From Labrenzia sp. THAF82 (lineage in GTDB: Bacteria > Pseudomonadota > Alphaproteobacteria > Rhizobiales > Stappiaceae): a stretch of 64,000 nucleotides of DNA. The position numbers were made by a program, and so were the translations under genes. Shown here piece after piece: positions 1-8,697 of this stretch. Position 1 is the stretch's first letter. Each line of letters opens with the position of its first letter. Under the pieces are notes generated by a model. That model was given only the letters and a program-made list of their open reading frames with translations, had not been told where the DNA came from and made no database searches. The stretch lies in assembly GCF_009363435.1 (NCBI RefSeq), contig NZ_CP045354.1, positions 2,384,501-2,448,500 on the forward strand. The letters are read 5' to 3'.

Positions 1-234
1 TTGCTTTTCGTCGGTCTTATCAATCACAAAGCACCATTTCCCACCGATCTTCAGATCGATCTCGACCTGCTCAAGCGAACCGGCTTTGGGAATAAACCAG
101 CAACTGACATCCCGCGGATCGGTAAAGGCGCGGAAAACCCGTTCGGGAGCCGCCCTGAAAAGACCCTCGACAATGATAGGATCCCGACCCGGTTCCGACT
201 TCAAAAACTCTTTGGCAGTCTGCTGAACAGTCAT
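1..234 (-). CDS. SRPBCC/AHSA1-domain protein, 5' part only
   Basis: The first 78 codons are visible; the gene runs off the left edge of the window. The start is the ATG at 232-234, five bases after the stop of the ArsR gene, so the two form one leftward operon. The visible part reads like the start of an AHSA1/SRPBCC fold: a predicted first strand, then Ala-Pro-Glu-Arg-Val-Phe-Arg-Ala-Phe-Thr-Asp-Pro, then Gly-Gly-Lys-Trp. This family forms a hydrophobic ligand cavity; many members sit beside an ArsR regulator, as here. The ligand cannot be predicted. Confidence 0.75.
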   Translation of the reverse strand, partial: MTVQQTAKEFLKSEPGRDPIIVEGLFRAAPERVFRAFTDPRDVSCWFIPKAGSLEQVEIDLKIGGKWCFVIDKTDEKQ

Positions 235-239
235 CTTAC

Positions 240-569
240 TCAATCCTCTTTGGCCAGATGGCGGGCAAGGGCATCGAAGCGGTCAATCCAGAAAGCTTCG
301 TATTTCTGAAGCCAGTCGACGGCTTCCTTGATCGGGGCCCCGCGGAGCCTGCAATGCCTGGTTCGGCCGCGTTTTTCGACTTCAACAAGGCCTGCATCGG
401 ACAGGACACGTAAATGTTTGGAAACTGCCGTCAGCGACATGTCGAAGGGTTCGGCAAGGTCGGAAAGTGTCGTTTCACCCGTTGCCAAACGAGAGACAAT
501 GGCACGTCGTGTGCCATCGCTGAGTGCGGAAAAGGTAGCGTCCAATTGGGGCATCTGAAGCACAGTCAT
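240..569 (-). CDS. ArsR-family winged-helix regulator
   Basis: About 109 residues with a winged-helix domain: an Ala-Leu-Ser-Asp-Gly-Thr-Arg-Arg motif near the N-terminus, then a recognition helix with Ser-Leu-Thr-Ala-Val-Ser-Lys-His-Leu. There is no metal-binding Cys pair, so this is the SRPBCC-linked, non-metal ArsR subgroup. I take the ATG at 567-569 because AAAGG lies about nine bases upstream; an in-frame ATG at 596 would add nine residues but sits inside the promoter palindrome. It is the first gene of the operon with the SRPBCC gene and is probably autoregulated. Confidence 0.85.
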   Translation of the reverse strand: MTVLQMPQLDATFSALSDGTRRAIVSRLATGETTLSDLAEPFDMSLTAVSKHLRVLSDAGLVEVEKRGRTRHCRLRGAPIKEAVDWLQKYEAFWIDRFDALARHLAKED

Positions 570-584
570 AAAGTGAACCTTTTG

Positions 585-616
585 GTTGACTATCATCTAG
601 TTTCATTATAGTCAAC
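585..616. promoter_or_regulatory. Inverted repeat, likely ArsR operator and promoter
   Basis: Nine-base arms GTTGACTAT (585-593) and ATAGTCAAC (608-616) are separated by 14 bases. On the minus strand a TATAAT box (606-611) overlaps the distal arm and lies just upstream of the ArsR gene. Autorepression is inferred from position and symmetry. Confidence 0.55.
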
Positions 617-707
617 TAATTGGTTGAGTAAAGAAGTGCAGATTACCGATAGCTCAACAGGGCCAGCTGCAGTGTGTTGAGAGTGGCCCGACAAAGGAGT
701 GGATGAG

Positions 708-1358
708 ATGAAGCTTTATGTAACCGACCTGTCTCCCAACAGCAGACGCGTGTTGGCTGCGGTCAGTCATCTTGGTTTCGATGGCGAGACCGAGATCCAG
801 AAATACGATCTGATGAAAGGGGAGCATCGCTCGGACGAACTCAAGGCGGTCAATCCCAATCAAAAGGTGCCAGTGCTTGTTGACGGCGATTTCAGCCTTT
901 GGGAAGCCAATCCAATCATGATTTACCTAGGTGAACGTGCCGGTGCCGAAGAGTTTTGTCCCACACATCGGCAGGGCCGCATCGAGGTGCTGCGATGGAT
1001 GTCCTGGGAGGTTCAACACTTCAATCGTGCGCTCGGAGACATTGTCTGGGAGACCGTTGCCAAGCAAGCATTCGGCCTTGGCGCGCCCGACTCTGTCAAG
1101 ATCGAGGCCGGTCTGGACAATTTCCGCCGGTTTGCTGAGGTTCTGGAAAACCACCTTGCGGATCGGGACTTCGTCCTAGGTGATGAGTTGACGGTCGCTG
1201 ATTTTGCGGTCGGCAGCCATTCCGCATTGGCAATGCATCCTCAATCCCAGGTGCCTCTAAAGGATTTTCCGAAAGTCAACGCGTACCTGCAACGCCTCGA
1301 AGCCGTTCCGGCCTGGGCTGCAACTGCTCCCAAGCCTCGTGCGGAAGCGGCGGAATAG
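708..1358 (+). CDS. Glutathione S-transferase family protein
   Basis: About 216 residues. The N-terminal thioredoxin-like domain (about 1-78) has the Pro-Asn-Ser-Arg-Arg segment where the catalytic Ser/Cys of bacterial GSTs sits, and Lys-Val-Pro-Val-Leu with the cis-proline that holds glutathione, followed by Trp-Glu-Ala-Asn where most members have Glu-Ser. An all-helical C-terminal domain follows (about 90-205). Expected role is cytosolic glutathione conjugation or a related thiol reaction; the substrate is unknown. The ATG at 708 is chosen because AAGGAG (694-699) is eight bases upstream; a GTG at 699 would overlap it. Followed by a strong hairpin. Confidence 0.85.
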   Translation: MKLYVTDLSPNSRRVLAAVSHLGFDGETEIQKYDLMKGEHRSDELKAVNPNQKVPVLVDGDFSLWEANPIMIYLGERAGAEEFCPTHRQGRIEVLRWMSWEVQHFNRALGDIVWETVAKQAFGLGAPDSVKIEAGLDNFRRFAEVLENHLADRDFVLGDELTVADFAVGSHSALAMHPQSQVPLKDFPKVNAYLQRLEAVPAWAATAPKPRAEAAE

Positions 1359-1386
1359 CTCTTCAGACTGAACGGCCATTGCCGTT

Positions 1387-1416
1387 AACAAGGCCAGCCC
1401 CTAGGCTGGCCTTGTT
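1387..1416 (+). terminator. Terminator-like hairpin after the GST gene
   Basis: Thirteen-base perfect stem AACAAGGCCAGCC / GGCTGGCCTTGTT with loop CCTA. The 3' arm ends in TTGTT rather than a long T run. It directly abuts the ATG annotated for the following transporter. Confidence 0.6.
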
Positions 1417-2319
1417 ATGAGCCGTTCCTACCTGTTCGCACTCTTTATGGGCGTCGTCGCAGCATTTCTGCTGGGAATGAATTCCGTATCCGTGCGTTTC
1501 CTGACTTCTGACTTGCACGGGCTGCAGATAGCCGTTTTCCGGCTTTGGATCGGCTGTACAACGATCTTCGCACTGCTGATGCTCTCAGGGTATCGGTTCC
1601 GGCTGTTTCCCTATGACCGGTATCAATGCCTGGCTATCGCCGGATTTACACTAAACTACATCACGTTCCACATTGGCCTTGAGAAGACCAGCGCCACCAA
1701 TGCAATGGTGCTCGAAAACACAGCGCCGTTCTTCGTGCTTCTGTTTCTTGTCATCACACGGGTGGAGAGTGTCAGGTGGTCCGACGGTGTTGCCACCGCG
1801 ATGGCGTTGGCTGGCGTTTACCTGACAGTACGGCAGGATCTTGAAGTCGGCGCCACTGGTCTGGAAGGCGATATCTGGGAGATTGGTGCTGGTATCAGCT
1901 GGGCAATGTTCATAGTCGGCAGCGCAGCATCTGTCAAAAAAACGAGGTCCAGCCTGGACCGGATGGCGGTGTTGCTGAAGATTTTGCTGCCGTGCGGCCT
2001 GGTTTTGACACCCTCGCTATTCTTCTACCCGCTTCAGGTGACAACGATAGATATTTCCGTCCTCTTGGCGCTCGGTGTCTTTTCGACAGCACTTTGCTAC
2101 TACCTTTGGTACGAAGCCATGTCCGAGGTCTCCACCGTCACGGCGTCATTGCTGATTGTCCTGTCCGTTGTGTTTGCGTTTGTTGCCGCATTCTTCCTGT
2201 TGGGCGAGACGGTCACGCCAGACATGTTGATTGGGGCCACTCTGATTGTCTTCGCCGTTGTCCTTCCTGGACTGGTTGATACCTTTGCCTCCAAAGCAGA
2301 TGCCAAAGAGCCGGACTAA
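1417..2319 (+). CDS. EamA/DMT-family transporter
   Basis: About 300 residues, strongly hydrophobic, with about ten predicted membrane helices arranged as two EamA repeats (roughly 1-140 and 150-290), the usual length and build of inner-membrane drug/metabolite exporters. The substrate cannot be told from sequence. The start is uncertain: the ATG at 1417 touches the preceding hairpin and has no ribosome-binding site, while the ATG at 1447 would still leave the first helix mostly intact. It appears to be a single-gene unit; the next gene is convergent. Confidence 0.82.
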   Translation: MSRSYLFALFMGVVAAFLLGMNSVSVRFLTSDLHGLQIAVFRLWIGCTTIFALLMLSGYRFRLFPYDRYQCLAIAGFTLNYITFHIGLEKTSATNAMVLENTAPFFVLLFLVITRVESVRWSDGVATAMALAGVYLTVRQDLEVGATGLEGDIWEIGAGISWAMFIVGSAASVKKTRSSLDRMAVLLKILLPCGLVLTPSLFFYPLQVTTIDISVLLALGVFSTALCYYLWYEAMSEVSTVTASLLIVLSVVFAFVAAFFLLGETVTPDMLIGATLIVFAVVLPGLVDTFASKADAKEPD

Positions 2320-2392
2320 ACGATCTTGGTTTTCCGCCAGAATTCGTTGCGGCGGAGAGAATATGCCGCTGCAATGCGGTTCTCTGGCCATT

Positions 2393-3157
2393 TTACAGAC
2401 TCTGGCCACCGGAGACTTCGATGCGTTGTCCAGTCATCCAACCCGTTTCGCCTGTTAGAATCGCGGCGACCGCACCTCCGATATCATCTGGCATTCCTGC
2501 TCGGCCCATGGCTGTCATGCCCGCGATTATTTTGTTGAGTTCAGGAACATCCCTGACAGCACCACCACCAAAGTCCGTTTCAATCGCGCCTGGAGCCAGT
2601 GTGTTGATAGCAATGCGCCGTGGTCCGAGTTCCTTCGCGAGATAGCGCGTCAGTGTTTCAACTGCTCCTTTCATCGTCGCATAAGCCGCATATCCGGGGA
2701 TTGTGAAGCGTGCAAGACCGGTGGAAATGTTGAGGATCCGGCTGCCGTCCGGGAGCATCGGCAGAAGTCCTTGGGTCAGAAAGAAGACGCCTTTGACGTG
2801 GATGTTCATGAGGTGGTCAAACTCATCTTCGGTGGTGTCCGCAAAGGACTTGTGAACACCAGTGCCAGCATTGTTGACCAGAATATCAAACCCGTCGCGT
2901 TGCCAAGTTTCATTCAATACGGCTCTCAAGTCCGAATAAAAACCTGGGAAGGCCGAAGTGTCGGTCGTGTCCAACCCAATTGCGACTGCGCGCTGACCGA
3001 GTGCCTCGATCTCTGCAATGGTTTCTTCTGCTGACGCCTTGTTGGAATTGTAGGTCAGGACGCTGTCGACGCCGTGCCGTGCCAAGTGTATGGCCATGTT
3101 CCGGCCAAGACCGCGGCTGCCGCCGGTTATCAAAGCGATTTTCGTGCCATTGGTCAT
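2393..3157 (-). CDS. SDR-family NAD(P)-dependent oxidoreductase
   Basis: 254 residues, classical short-chain dehydrogenase. Visible landmarks are Thr-Gly-Gly-Ser-Arg-Gly-Leu-Gly (11-18) for NAD(P) binding, Asn-Asn-Ala-Gly (95-98), Asn119, Ser145, and the catalytic Tyr159-x-x-x-Lys163. Arg in the glycine loop favours NADP(H). The start is the ATG at 3155-3157, preceded by GGAG eight bases away; an upstream ATG at 3196 lacks a site. It is divergent from an AraC-type regulator, which is a common arrangement for AraC control of an aldehyde or ketone reductase. Substrate unknown. Confidence 0.87.
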   Translation of the reverse strand: MTNGTKIALITGGSRGLGRNMAIHLARHGVDSVLTYNSNKASAEETIAEIEALGQRAVAIGLDTTDTSAFPGFYSDLRAVLNETWQRDGFDILVNNAGTGVHKSFADTTEDEFDHLMNIHVKGVFFLTQGLLPMLPDGSRILNISTGLARFTIPGYAAYATMKGAVETLTRYLAKELGPRRIAINTLAPGAIETDFGGGAVRDVPELNKIIAGMTAMGRAGMPDDIGGAVAAILTGETGWMTGQRIEVSGGQSL

Positions 3158-3328
3158 CTGTTGTCTCCAAACTGCGTTCAGTGGATCTGATGACACTGAG
3201 ATAGCTTTTCGCCAGTAGTCGTACCTGCCGGTTCCTCCTGAAAACCTGCCTAATTCTCTGAAATGCTAAGGTAGTGTGATTGTCAGTTCAGAGTTTTGCC
3301 TTTATCTGCAGAGATCCGGGAGAGCTTG

Positions 3329-4225
3329 ATGCAGACAGACCAATTGACGCAAAAGCTGATTGATTTTGCAGACGAACGAAGGGTCGGAAACGACCCCTTC
3401 GACATTGGCGTTCCCGGTGTAACTTTGGTGCGTCAAAGGCAGAGGACACAGGTCTATCCTGTCGTCTTTCATCCAATTTTCTGCCTGGTTCTCCAAGGTG
3501 CCAAACAAACTTATGTCGGAAGCCGAACGGTTCGCTTTGCCAGCGGCCAGTCGCTGATCGTCGGTTTGGATCTGCCGGCCGAATCCAAAGTGATCGAGGC
3601 AAGTTCCCAGAAGCCCTATGTTGCCTTGGCGCTCGATCTGGACATTGCGTTGTTGCGTGACCTGTCGGGCGAGTTGGACCTCCTGGAGCACGGAAGCGAG
3701 AAGACGGTGGCGGTCTCCAGCGGCAAAGCCGATGACGCAATTGTCGATGCCATGCGGCGGCTGTTCGAACTGACCGAAATGCCCGAGGCGGCCGCGGTAT
3801 TGGAGCCCTTGATCAAAAGGGAAGTGCATTTCTGGCTTTTAAAGGCCGAGCACGGCAGTATCTTGAGACAACTGGTCAAACGCGACAGTCGTGCTGCGCG
3901 CATATCGACGGCGATTGACAGGATCAAGAGGGAGTTTGCAACGGCTCTGCGTATCGAGGATCTTGCGCAGGACGCGGCCATGAGCGTTTCGGCCTTTCAT
4001 GCCGGTTTCAAGAACATTACCGGCACAACACCGCTTCAGTTTCAAAAGAGGCTGCGCTTAATGGAGGCGCGGCGCTTGTTGCAGAATGACAAACTGTCTG
4101 TTTCTAACACCGCGTTTCAGGTCGGGTACGAAAGCCCGACCCAGTTCAGCCGGGAGTATTCCCGGCAATTCGGTCAGACACCGCGCGCTGACAAAATCGG
4201 TTCTTCTGACGTCTCGACCCGTTAA
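3329..4225 (+). CDS. AraC-family regulator (YqhC-like)
   Basis: About 298 residues. The N-terminal half (about 30-175) is the AraC_N type ligand domain with Gln-Gly-Ala-Lys-Gln-Thr-Tyr and Tyr-Val-Ala-Leu-Ala-Leu motifs, as in aldehyde-sensing YqhC-like regulators; the C-terminal 100 residues hold two helix-turn-helix units ending in Gly-Tyr-Glu-Ser-Pro-Thr-Gln-Phe-Ser-Arg-Glu. It is divergent from the SDR gene and probably regulates it. The ATG at 3329 has GGGAG close upstream; a longer TTG form from 3296 is less likely. Its last four bases overlap the convergent PhzF gene. Confidence 0.85.
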   Translation: MQTDQLTQKLIDFADERRVGNDPFDIGVPGVTLVRQRQRTQVYPVVFHPIFCLVLQGAKQTYVGSRTVRFASGQSLIVGLDLPAESKVIEASSQKPYVALALDLDIALLRDLSGELDLLEHGSEKTVAVSSGKADDAIVDAMRRLFELTEMPEAAAVLEPLIKREVHFWLLKAEHGSILRQLVKRDSRAARISTAIDRIKREFATALRIEDLAQDAAMSVSAFHAGFKNITGTTPLQFQKRLRLMEARRLLQNDKLSVSNTAFQVGYESPTQFSREYSRQFGQTPRADKIGSSDVSTR

Positions 4226-5133
4226 AGGAACAATTCGCCGCGGGCGACAAGTGTTGCCTGACCGCCAATTCTAACCGCATGCATGTTGCCGCCGTCGATG
4301 TCGATTTCAAGATCGATCAGGGATGGCCGACCCATGATGAACCCTTGTTCGATCCGGATATGGTGGGTGCCGCTTGGAAGGTCGTCGTAATAGTCGACGA
4401 CGCCGGCAAAGGCAGCGGCAGCTGAACCGGTGGCAGGATCTTCCGGGATGCCCATGTCGGGCGCAAACAAGCGGGCCTGGAAGGCGCTGTCATGCGAGCG
4501 AGTTTCCCGGCAATAGACATAGGCATCATTGTGCCCGTCCTTGCCGAAGCCTGCCTTCCACATGGACTGAACCGGTTTCGCGCGCGCCAGCGCATCAAGG
4601 TCCCGCACCGGTACGAAGGTGAAGGGAGGTCCTACGCGGAAGCGGGAAGGGGCATGATTTTCAAAGCCAATATCGGTTGGCTCCAAGTTGAGCGCGGCGG
4701 CGATCAATTCCACATTGTGGGTGGGACCGGCGGGCTCCGGAAGGCTCGGTACGTCGAATTCCGCGAAGGCTGCAGCATTTTCCCGTAGGATCACCGCACA
4801 GCGAACGGTGCCGATATTCTGTTTCAGAACAACGACCGCATCCTGTTCGTTTGAAACTTCACCAAATCTTTCCTTCGCCATCAAAATGGCGGTGCCGACG
4901 GTTGGGTGGCCGGCAAACGGCAGCTCTAGCTTGGGCGTGAATATCCGCATGTTGGCGGAGTGTCCGGGGTTTTCCGGTGGAAAGACGAACACTGTCTCCG
5001 ACAGGTTGAACTCGCCTGCAATTTTTTGCATCTGCTCGTCACTGAGACCTTCGGAGTCCAGAACAATTGCCAGCGGATTACCGGCAAGGCTCGTGTTGGT
5101 GAAGACATCCAAGATCGCGTAGCGACGGCTCAT
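4222..5133 (-). CDS. PhzF-family isomerase-like protein
   Basis: 303 residues with the two-lobed diaminopimelate-epimerase fold expected for PhzF: the N-terminal Asp-Val-Phe-Thr-Asn-x-x-x-x-Gly-Asn-Pro motif, the conserved Glu46 in Asn-Leu-Ser-Glu-Thr-Val-Phe, and the Asp-Pro-Ala-Thr-Gly-Ser-Ala-Ala segment in the second lobe. Family members act in phenazine formation or as uncharacterised isomerases; no phenazine genes lie nearby, so a phenazine role is not supported. GGGAG precedes the ATG. The gene stands alone between a convergent AraC gene and another leftward gene. Confidence 0.88.
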   Translation of the reverse strand: MSRRYAILDVFTNTSLAGNPLAIVLDSEGLSDEQMQKIAGEFNLSETVFVFPPENPGHSANMRIFTPKLELPFAGHPTVGTAILMAKERFGEVSNEQDAVVVLKQNIGTVRCAVILRENAAAFAEFDVPSLPEPAGPTHNVELIAAALNLEPTDIGFENHAPSRFRVGPPFTFVPVRDLDALARAKPVQSMWKAGFGKDGHNDAYVYCRETRSHDSAFQARLFAPDMGIPEDPATGSAAAAFAGVVDYYDDLPSGTHHIRIEQGFIMGRPSLIDLEIDIDGGNMHAVRIGGQATLVARGELFL

Positions 5134-5272
5134 ATTGTTATTCTCCCTAGAGACTCACCAGTCAGCTCTTCCTGAGGTGAGCGGACTTTTGCATGTCTCA
5201 GCAAGTCCCGCCAGTGATTAGTGCCCATTCTTGGTGAACAAAGGGTTGCCCGGATCTGGCCGTTGCGGGCGT

Positions 5273-6427
5273 TCATTCAGGCAACAGATGCTCTGCAAAC
5301 GCACGTGCATAGGACACGACCGCAGGATCATTCAGATCGGCCCGTTCGCGAATGATCCTGATATCTGCCAATTCACGTTCTTCCGTGCTGTCCGAAAAGC
5401 GCATGATCGAGCGACGCAATTCTTCGGCGGGCTGATCGAGATCGAAAATCCGGGCAATGGAAATACGTGGTCCATCAAAGGCGATTAGAACGTCTCCAGC
5501 CGTGACGTCCTTGCCGTTCAGACCGGTTTCTTCTTCCAACTCCCGGTAAATTGCTCCGACGACATCTACTTTGCCTTCTGGTGACAGGTCAGTCGGGTCG
5601 AGATTGCCGCCGGGCGGATAGATTGCGCCAGCAGTCGCCGTATGAGCAGCCATTACGCCAAACAACAGAGCACCGTCAGCCGACCTCAGGATGGCTGAGC
5701 CAAAGACGTTGTAAGCGGAGGGATCGGGTGCTCCCCAATCGCGCCAGGCAAGAAAAGCGGAATATGAACACTCTGTGCAACTGCCCTTGAATTCACCGTC
5801 TTCAAAGGAATAGTCGGTCAGTTTCAAGGTGCGGCCGTTCCAAAGCAGGCCAATTCGCTTCTTTGCTTCTTCAAAGTGTTCAGCGATTGCGGCTTCATTT
5901 GCCTGTTCGAAGGCCCAGTTATCGGGGGAGAGGCTCAGATCCACTCCGCGGACGGCATGCACCGGAGACTGCAGATGCTTTTCCATCATGGGTATAGTGC
6001 GACCTGGCGACATTTCGCTCGGCCGTTTTGCAATGGTCGCAAAGCCTTGCCGTGCATAGAACGCCTCGGAATGTGTGTCTGCTTCCAGGTAAAGTCTGGA
6101 TAACCCAAGCGTGCGGGCACGGTCGTGTGCTCTGGTCAGCAGAAGATCCCCGATGCCCTGACGTTGGGCCTGCGGGGCGACAAAGAGATAGTCAACCAAC
6201 AACGTGTCTTTGTCTTGTGCCGCCAGACCCGAAAAGGCAACCGGGCTGCCATTCCTTTCCGCGACAGTGACATATTGATTGTCGATAATCTCTTCGGTGA
6301 TGAGCCAGTGCTTTCTGAACTCAGCCATCTTGTCGTCCGGATATCCCCAGGACGCCTTGGCGCTGTGCAGAATGTCGGTGAGAGCCGAGGCATCGGCTCT
6401 GGTTGCGGCTCTGAGTTTTAAGGGCAT
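5273..6427 (-). CDS. GNAT acetyltransferase fused to a Nudix-like domain
   Basis: 384 residues with two domains. Residues 1-150 are a GNAT domain: the acetyl-CoA loop Gln-Arg-Gln-Gly-Ile-Gly-Asp lies at about 88-94 and Phe-Tyr-Ala-Arg-Gln-Gly-Phe at 123-129. Residues about 235-384 carry a Nudix box: Gly-Gly at 273-274 and Arg-Glu-Leu-Glu-Glu-Glu-Thr-Gly at 295-302. Between them, residues 160-230 form a linker with a Cys-Thr-Glu-Cys pair. The GNAT half resembles the GNAT gene at 9630-10121, including the Pro-Gly-Arg-Thr tail, so the two are likely paralogues. Reaction and substrate unknown. Confidence 0.8.
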   Translation of the reverse strand: MPLKLRAATRADASALTDILHSAKASWGYPDDKMAEFRKHWLITEEIIDNQYVTVAERNGSPVAFSGLAAQDKDTLLVDYLFVAPQAQRQGIGDLLLTRAHDRARTLGLSRLYLEADTHSEAFYARQGFATIAKRPSEMSPGRTIPMMEKHLQSPVHAVRGVDLSLSPDNWAFEQANEAAIAEHFEEAKKRIGLLWNGRTLKLTDYSFEDGEFKGSCTECSYSAFLAWRDWGAPDPSAYNVFGSAILRSADGALLFGVMAAHTATAGAIYPPGGNLDPTDLSPEGKVDVVGAIYRELEEETGLNGKDVTAGDVLIAFDGPRISIARIFDLDQPAEELRRSIMRFSDSTEERELADIRIIRERADLNDPAVVSYARAFAEHLLPE

Positions 6428-6497
6428 GGCTGTCCGGTTGGTTGTCTACCCGACAGCCCTAGCCAGATAATGTGAACGTTACAAGGCAGGTCGATCC

Positions 6498-7400
6498 TTA
6501 TCGAATAAACGTGCCGTTCTGAAGTTCGGAAACCGCTTGCACCAATTCATCGCGCGTGTTCATCACAATTGGGCCGTGCCACGCAACGGGCTCCTTGATT
6601 GGGGCACCGGAAACCAGAAGGAAACGAATACCTTCATCGCCTGCCTCAACGCAGATCTCATCACCGCTGCCGAAAACAACGAGTGACCGATTGCCGGTCT
6701 GATCCCGGATCTTGAGTTCTTCGCCTCCAAATTCCTTTTCAGTCAATACGCCAAAGGGTTCCGAGGCCCCGTCGAACGTTCCAGAGCCTTCAAAGACATA
6801 GGCAAAAGTCTGCTTGTAAGTGTCTACTTTAAAACGTTTTTTTTGTCCCGCAGGCACATGAATGTCGAGGTATTGCGGTTCCGCGGCGATACCATCTACC
6901 GGGCCGCGTTTGCCCCAAAACTCGCCGCAGATGATCCGCGCGGACGTGCCGTCGTCGTCAACGACAACCGGTATCTCTTTCGCCGCGACATCCTGATAGC
7001 GAGGTTCTGTCATTTTCAAAGACGAAGGCAAGTTGGCCCAGAGCTGAAAGCCGTGCATGCGGCCTCTGTCGTCGCCCGTGGGCATTTCCTGATGCATGAT
7101 ACCCCTGCCTGCAGTCATCCACTGGACGTCGCCCGCACCCAGGTGGCCGGTATTGCCGAGGCTGTCTCCATGTTCGACAGTTCCGGCGAGAACATAGGTG
7201 ATGGTTTCAATGCCTCTATGCGGATGCCAGGGAAAACCGGCCAGGTAATCCTCAGGCCTTTCATTGCGGAAATCGTCCAGCAGAAGAAACGGATCCAGCA
7301 TTTCCGGGTCCTGAAATCCGAAGACACGCTCAAGCTTGACACCTGCGCCTTCAAGCGTCGACTGCGTTCCACCGATATGCGTGACTGGACGGACTGACAT
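6498..7400 (-). CDS. Pirin family protein
   Basis: 300 residues, the usual pirin length, with two cupin domains. The metal site is visible as His59-Pro-His61 in Phe-Pro-Trp-His-Pro-His-Arg-Gly, His77 in Thr-Val-Glu-His, and Glu in His-Gln-Glu-Met-Pro further on. Bacterial pirins bind Fe and some act as quercetin dioxygenases or bind metabolic enzymes; the partner here is unknown. The start at 7400 (Met-Ser-Val-Arg-Pro) is preceded by CGGGAA; a longer form from 7472 would add 24 residues that do not look like pirin. Confidence 0.9.
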   Translation of the reverse strand: MSVRPVTHIGGTQSTLEGAGVKLERVFGFQDPEMLDPFLLLDDFRNERPEDYLAGFPWHPHRGIETITYVLAGTVEHGDSLGNTGHLGAGDVQWMTAGRGIMHQEMPTGDDRGRMHGFQLWANLPSSLKMTEPRYQDVAAKEIPVVVDDDGTSARIICGEFWGKRGPVDGIAAEPQYLDIHVPAGQKKRFKVDTYKQTFAYVFEGSGTFDGASEPFGVLTEKEFGGEELKIRDQTGNRSLVVFGSGDEICVEAGDEGIRFLLVSGAPIKEPVAWHGPIVMNTRDELVQAVSELQNGTFIR

Positions 7401-7821
7401 GATCACAATTCCCGAGTTGGTTTTCTCACACCGAAAATAGAGACAATCGACTGAATTCCCATAGCCGGCCAACGAACGCAGTGTTCAAGTCCAGGAAACA
7501 GTGCAATTGCTTGCTGAAGGTACTGCTGGTTTCAGCGGGCTATCGTGTGTCTATTGAACCGTCGGAAACAGAATTCACATCAGGAATTTTTTGTTTTTGA
7601 TACTTGGGACCATTTGAGATCAAAACGCCTGTTTCAGCTAAAGGGATTGACAATGTCGTCAAGAATGAGGAACGTACCTCATTGCTGACGCTAGGCACGT
7701 TGAGTGCATTGCAAATGCTGGCGTCAGATTTCGATTCGCCTGCTAATTCGGTGATCAGAGCTCGCAGCGAATTGATTCAATCGCATGCGTTCAGGCATTG
7801 AAGTCACATAGGGGAGGGAAA
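7401..7821. other. Intergenic region, 421 bp, no gene seen
   Basis: Region between the divergent pirin and PPOX genes. It is richer in AT than its surroundings and must hold both promoters. A 65-codon open frame at 7604-7801 has no ribosome-binding site and no recognisable features, so I do not call it. Confidence 0.5.
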
Positions 7822-8472
7822 ATGCAGCAATTCTCGGTCAATCCGGATTTCATCGTTCGGGACGAAACGTCTCTGCGTGAGCTCTTTCCCGCAACACACG
7901 AGCTTGCCATTCAAAAGTGCCAAACGAGGCTCGACAAACATGCACGAGAATTTATAAGCCGCTCGCCTTTCCTTTGTTTGGGAACGCAGGGCGTGGATGG
8001 CAGAGCTGACGTCAGCCCGCGAGGGGATCCCGCTGGATTTGTGAGGGTCCTGGATCAGGAAACACTGGCGATTCCAGATCGACCGGGAAACAATCGCCTA
8101 GACAGCTTGAGCAATATTGTGGCGAACCCGAGTGTGGGCTTGCTGTTCATGGTCCCGGGTTTTGATGACACTTTGCGTGTCAATGGTACAGCCACCCTTG
8201 TTGTCGATCCTGAGTTGCTCAAAGCCATGAGCATCAATGACCGGGTGCCCAAGGTCGCGATTGTGGTCAAGGTGACATCGGTCTTCATGCACTGTGCCAA
8301 GGCGTTTCGTAGATCGCAGTTGTGGGATCCGTCCAAGTTTCAGGACAGAAGCGAAATGCCGTCGCTGATCAACATCATAATGGATCAGACAACCGGGGCG
8401 CCGGACGATGCTGGGGAAATGAAGGCCTTGGACGACAAATTGGAAGAAGACTACAAAAGAACGCTTTACTAG
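7822..8472 (+). CDS. PPOX-class FMN-dependent flavoprotein
   Basis: 216 residues. The segment Arg-Ser-Pro-Phe-Leu-Cys-Leu-Gly-Thr near residue 50, followed by Gly-Arg-Ala-Asp-Val-Ser-Pro-Arg-Gly-Asp, matches the FMN-binding split-barrel core of pyridoxamine-5'-phosphate-oxidase-like proteins of the MSMEG_1061 type, in the usual length range. These bind FMN or related deazaflavins and reduce unknown substrates. GGGGAGGG lies seven bases before the ATG at 7822; an in-frame TTG at 7798 is unlikely. It stands alone between the pirin gene and the ABC operon. Confidence 0.8.
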   Translation: MQQFSVNPDFIVRDETSLRELFPATHELAIQKCQTRLDKHAREFISRSPFLCLGTQGVDGRADVSPRGDPAGFVRVLDQETLAIPDRPGNNRLDSLSNIVANPSVGLLFMVPGFDDTLRVNGTATLVVDPELLKAMSINDRVPKVAIVVKVTSVFMHCAKAFRRSQLWDPSKFQDRSEMPSLINIIMDQTTGAPDDAGEMKALDDKLEEDYKRTLY

Positions 8473-8697
8473 CCCCGGTCCACATGTGTCAGAGCTTCGG
8501 AGCGGTCGGGTTTTCACGTTTCTTCCAATGCTCATGCCCAATCGACGATAGCATTGTATAACAAGCGGGTAGGGCCTTTGGCAGCCGATCATCGAACGGG
8601 ATACCTTGCATCTTGCGGAGGCTCTGCCCACATGCGAGGGTGCTTCGTCTTTGGCCATCCGGTCAAAACTGAACTGTTCGTTCCGGTTTAGGTCTTC

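Noticed and set aside
7604..7801. 65-codon open frame before the PPOX gene
   Set aside because: No ribosome-binding site, no recognisable product and atypical codon use.
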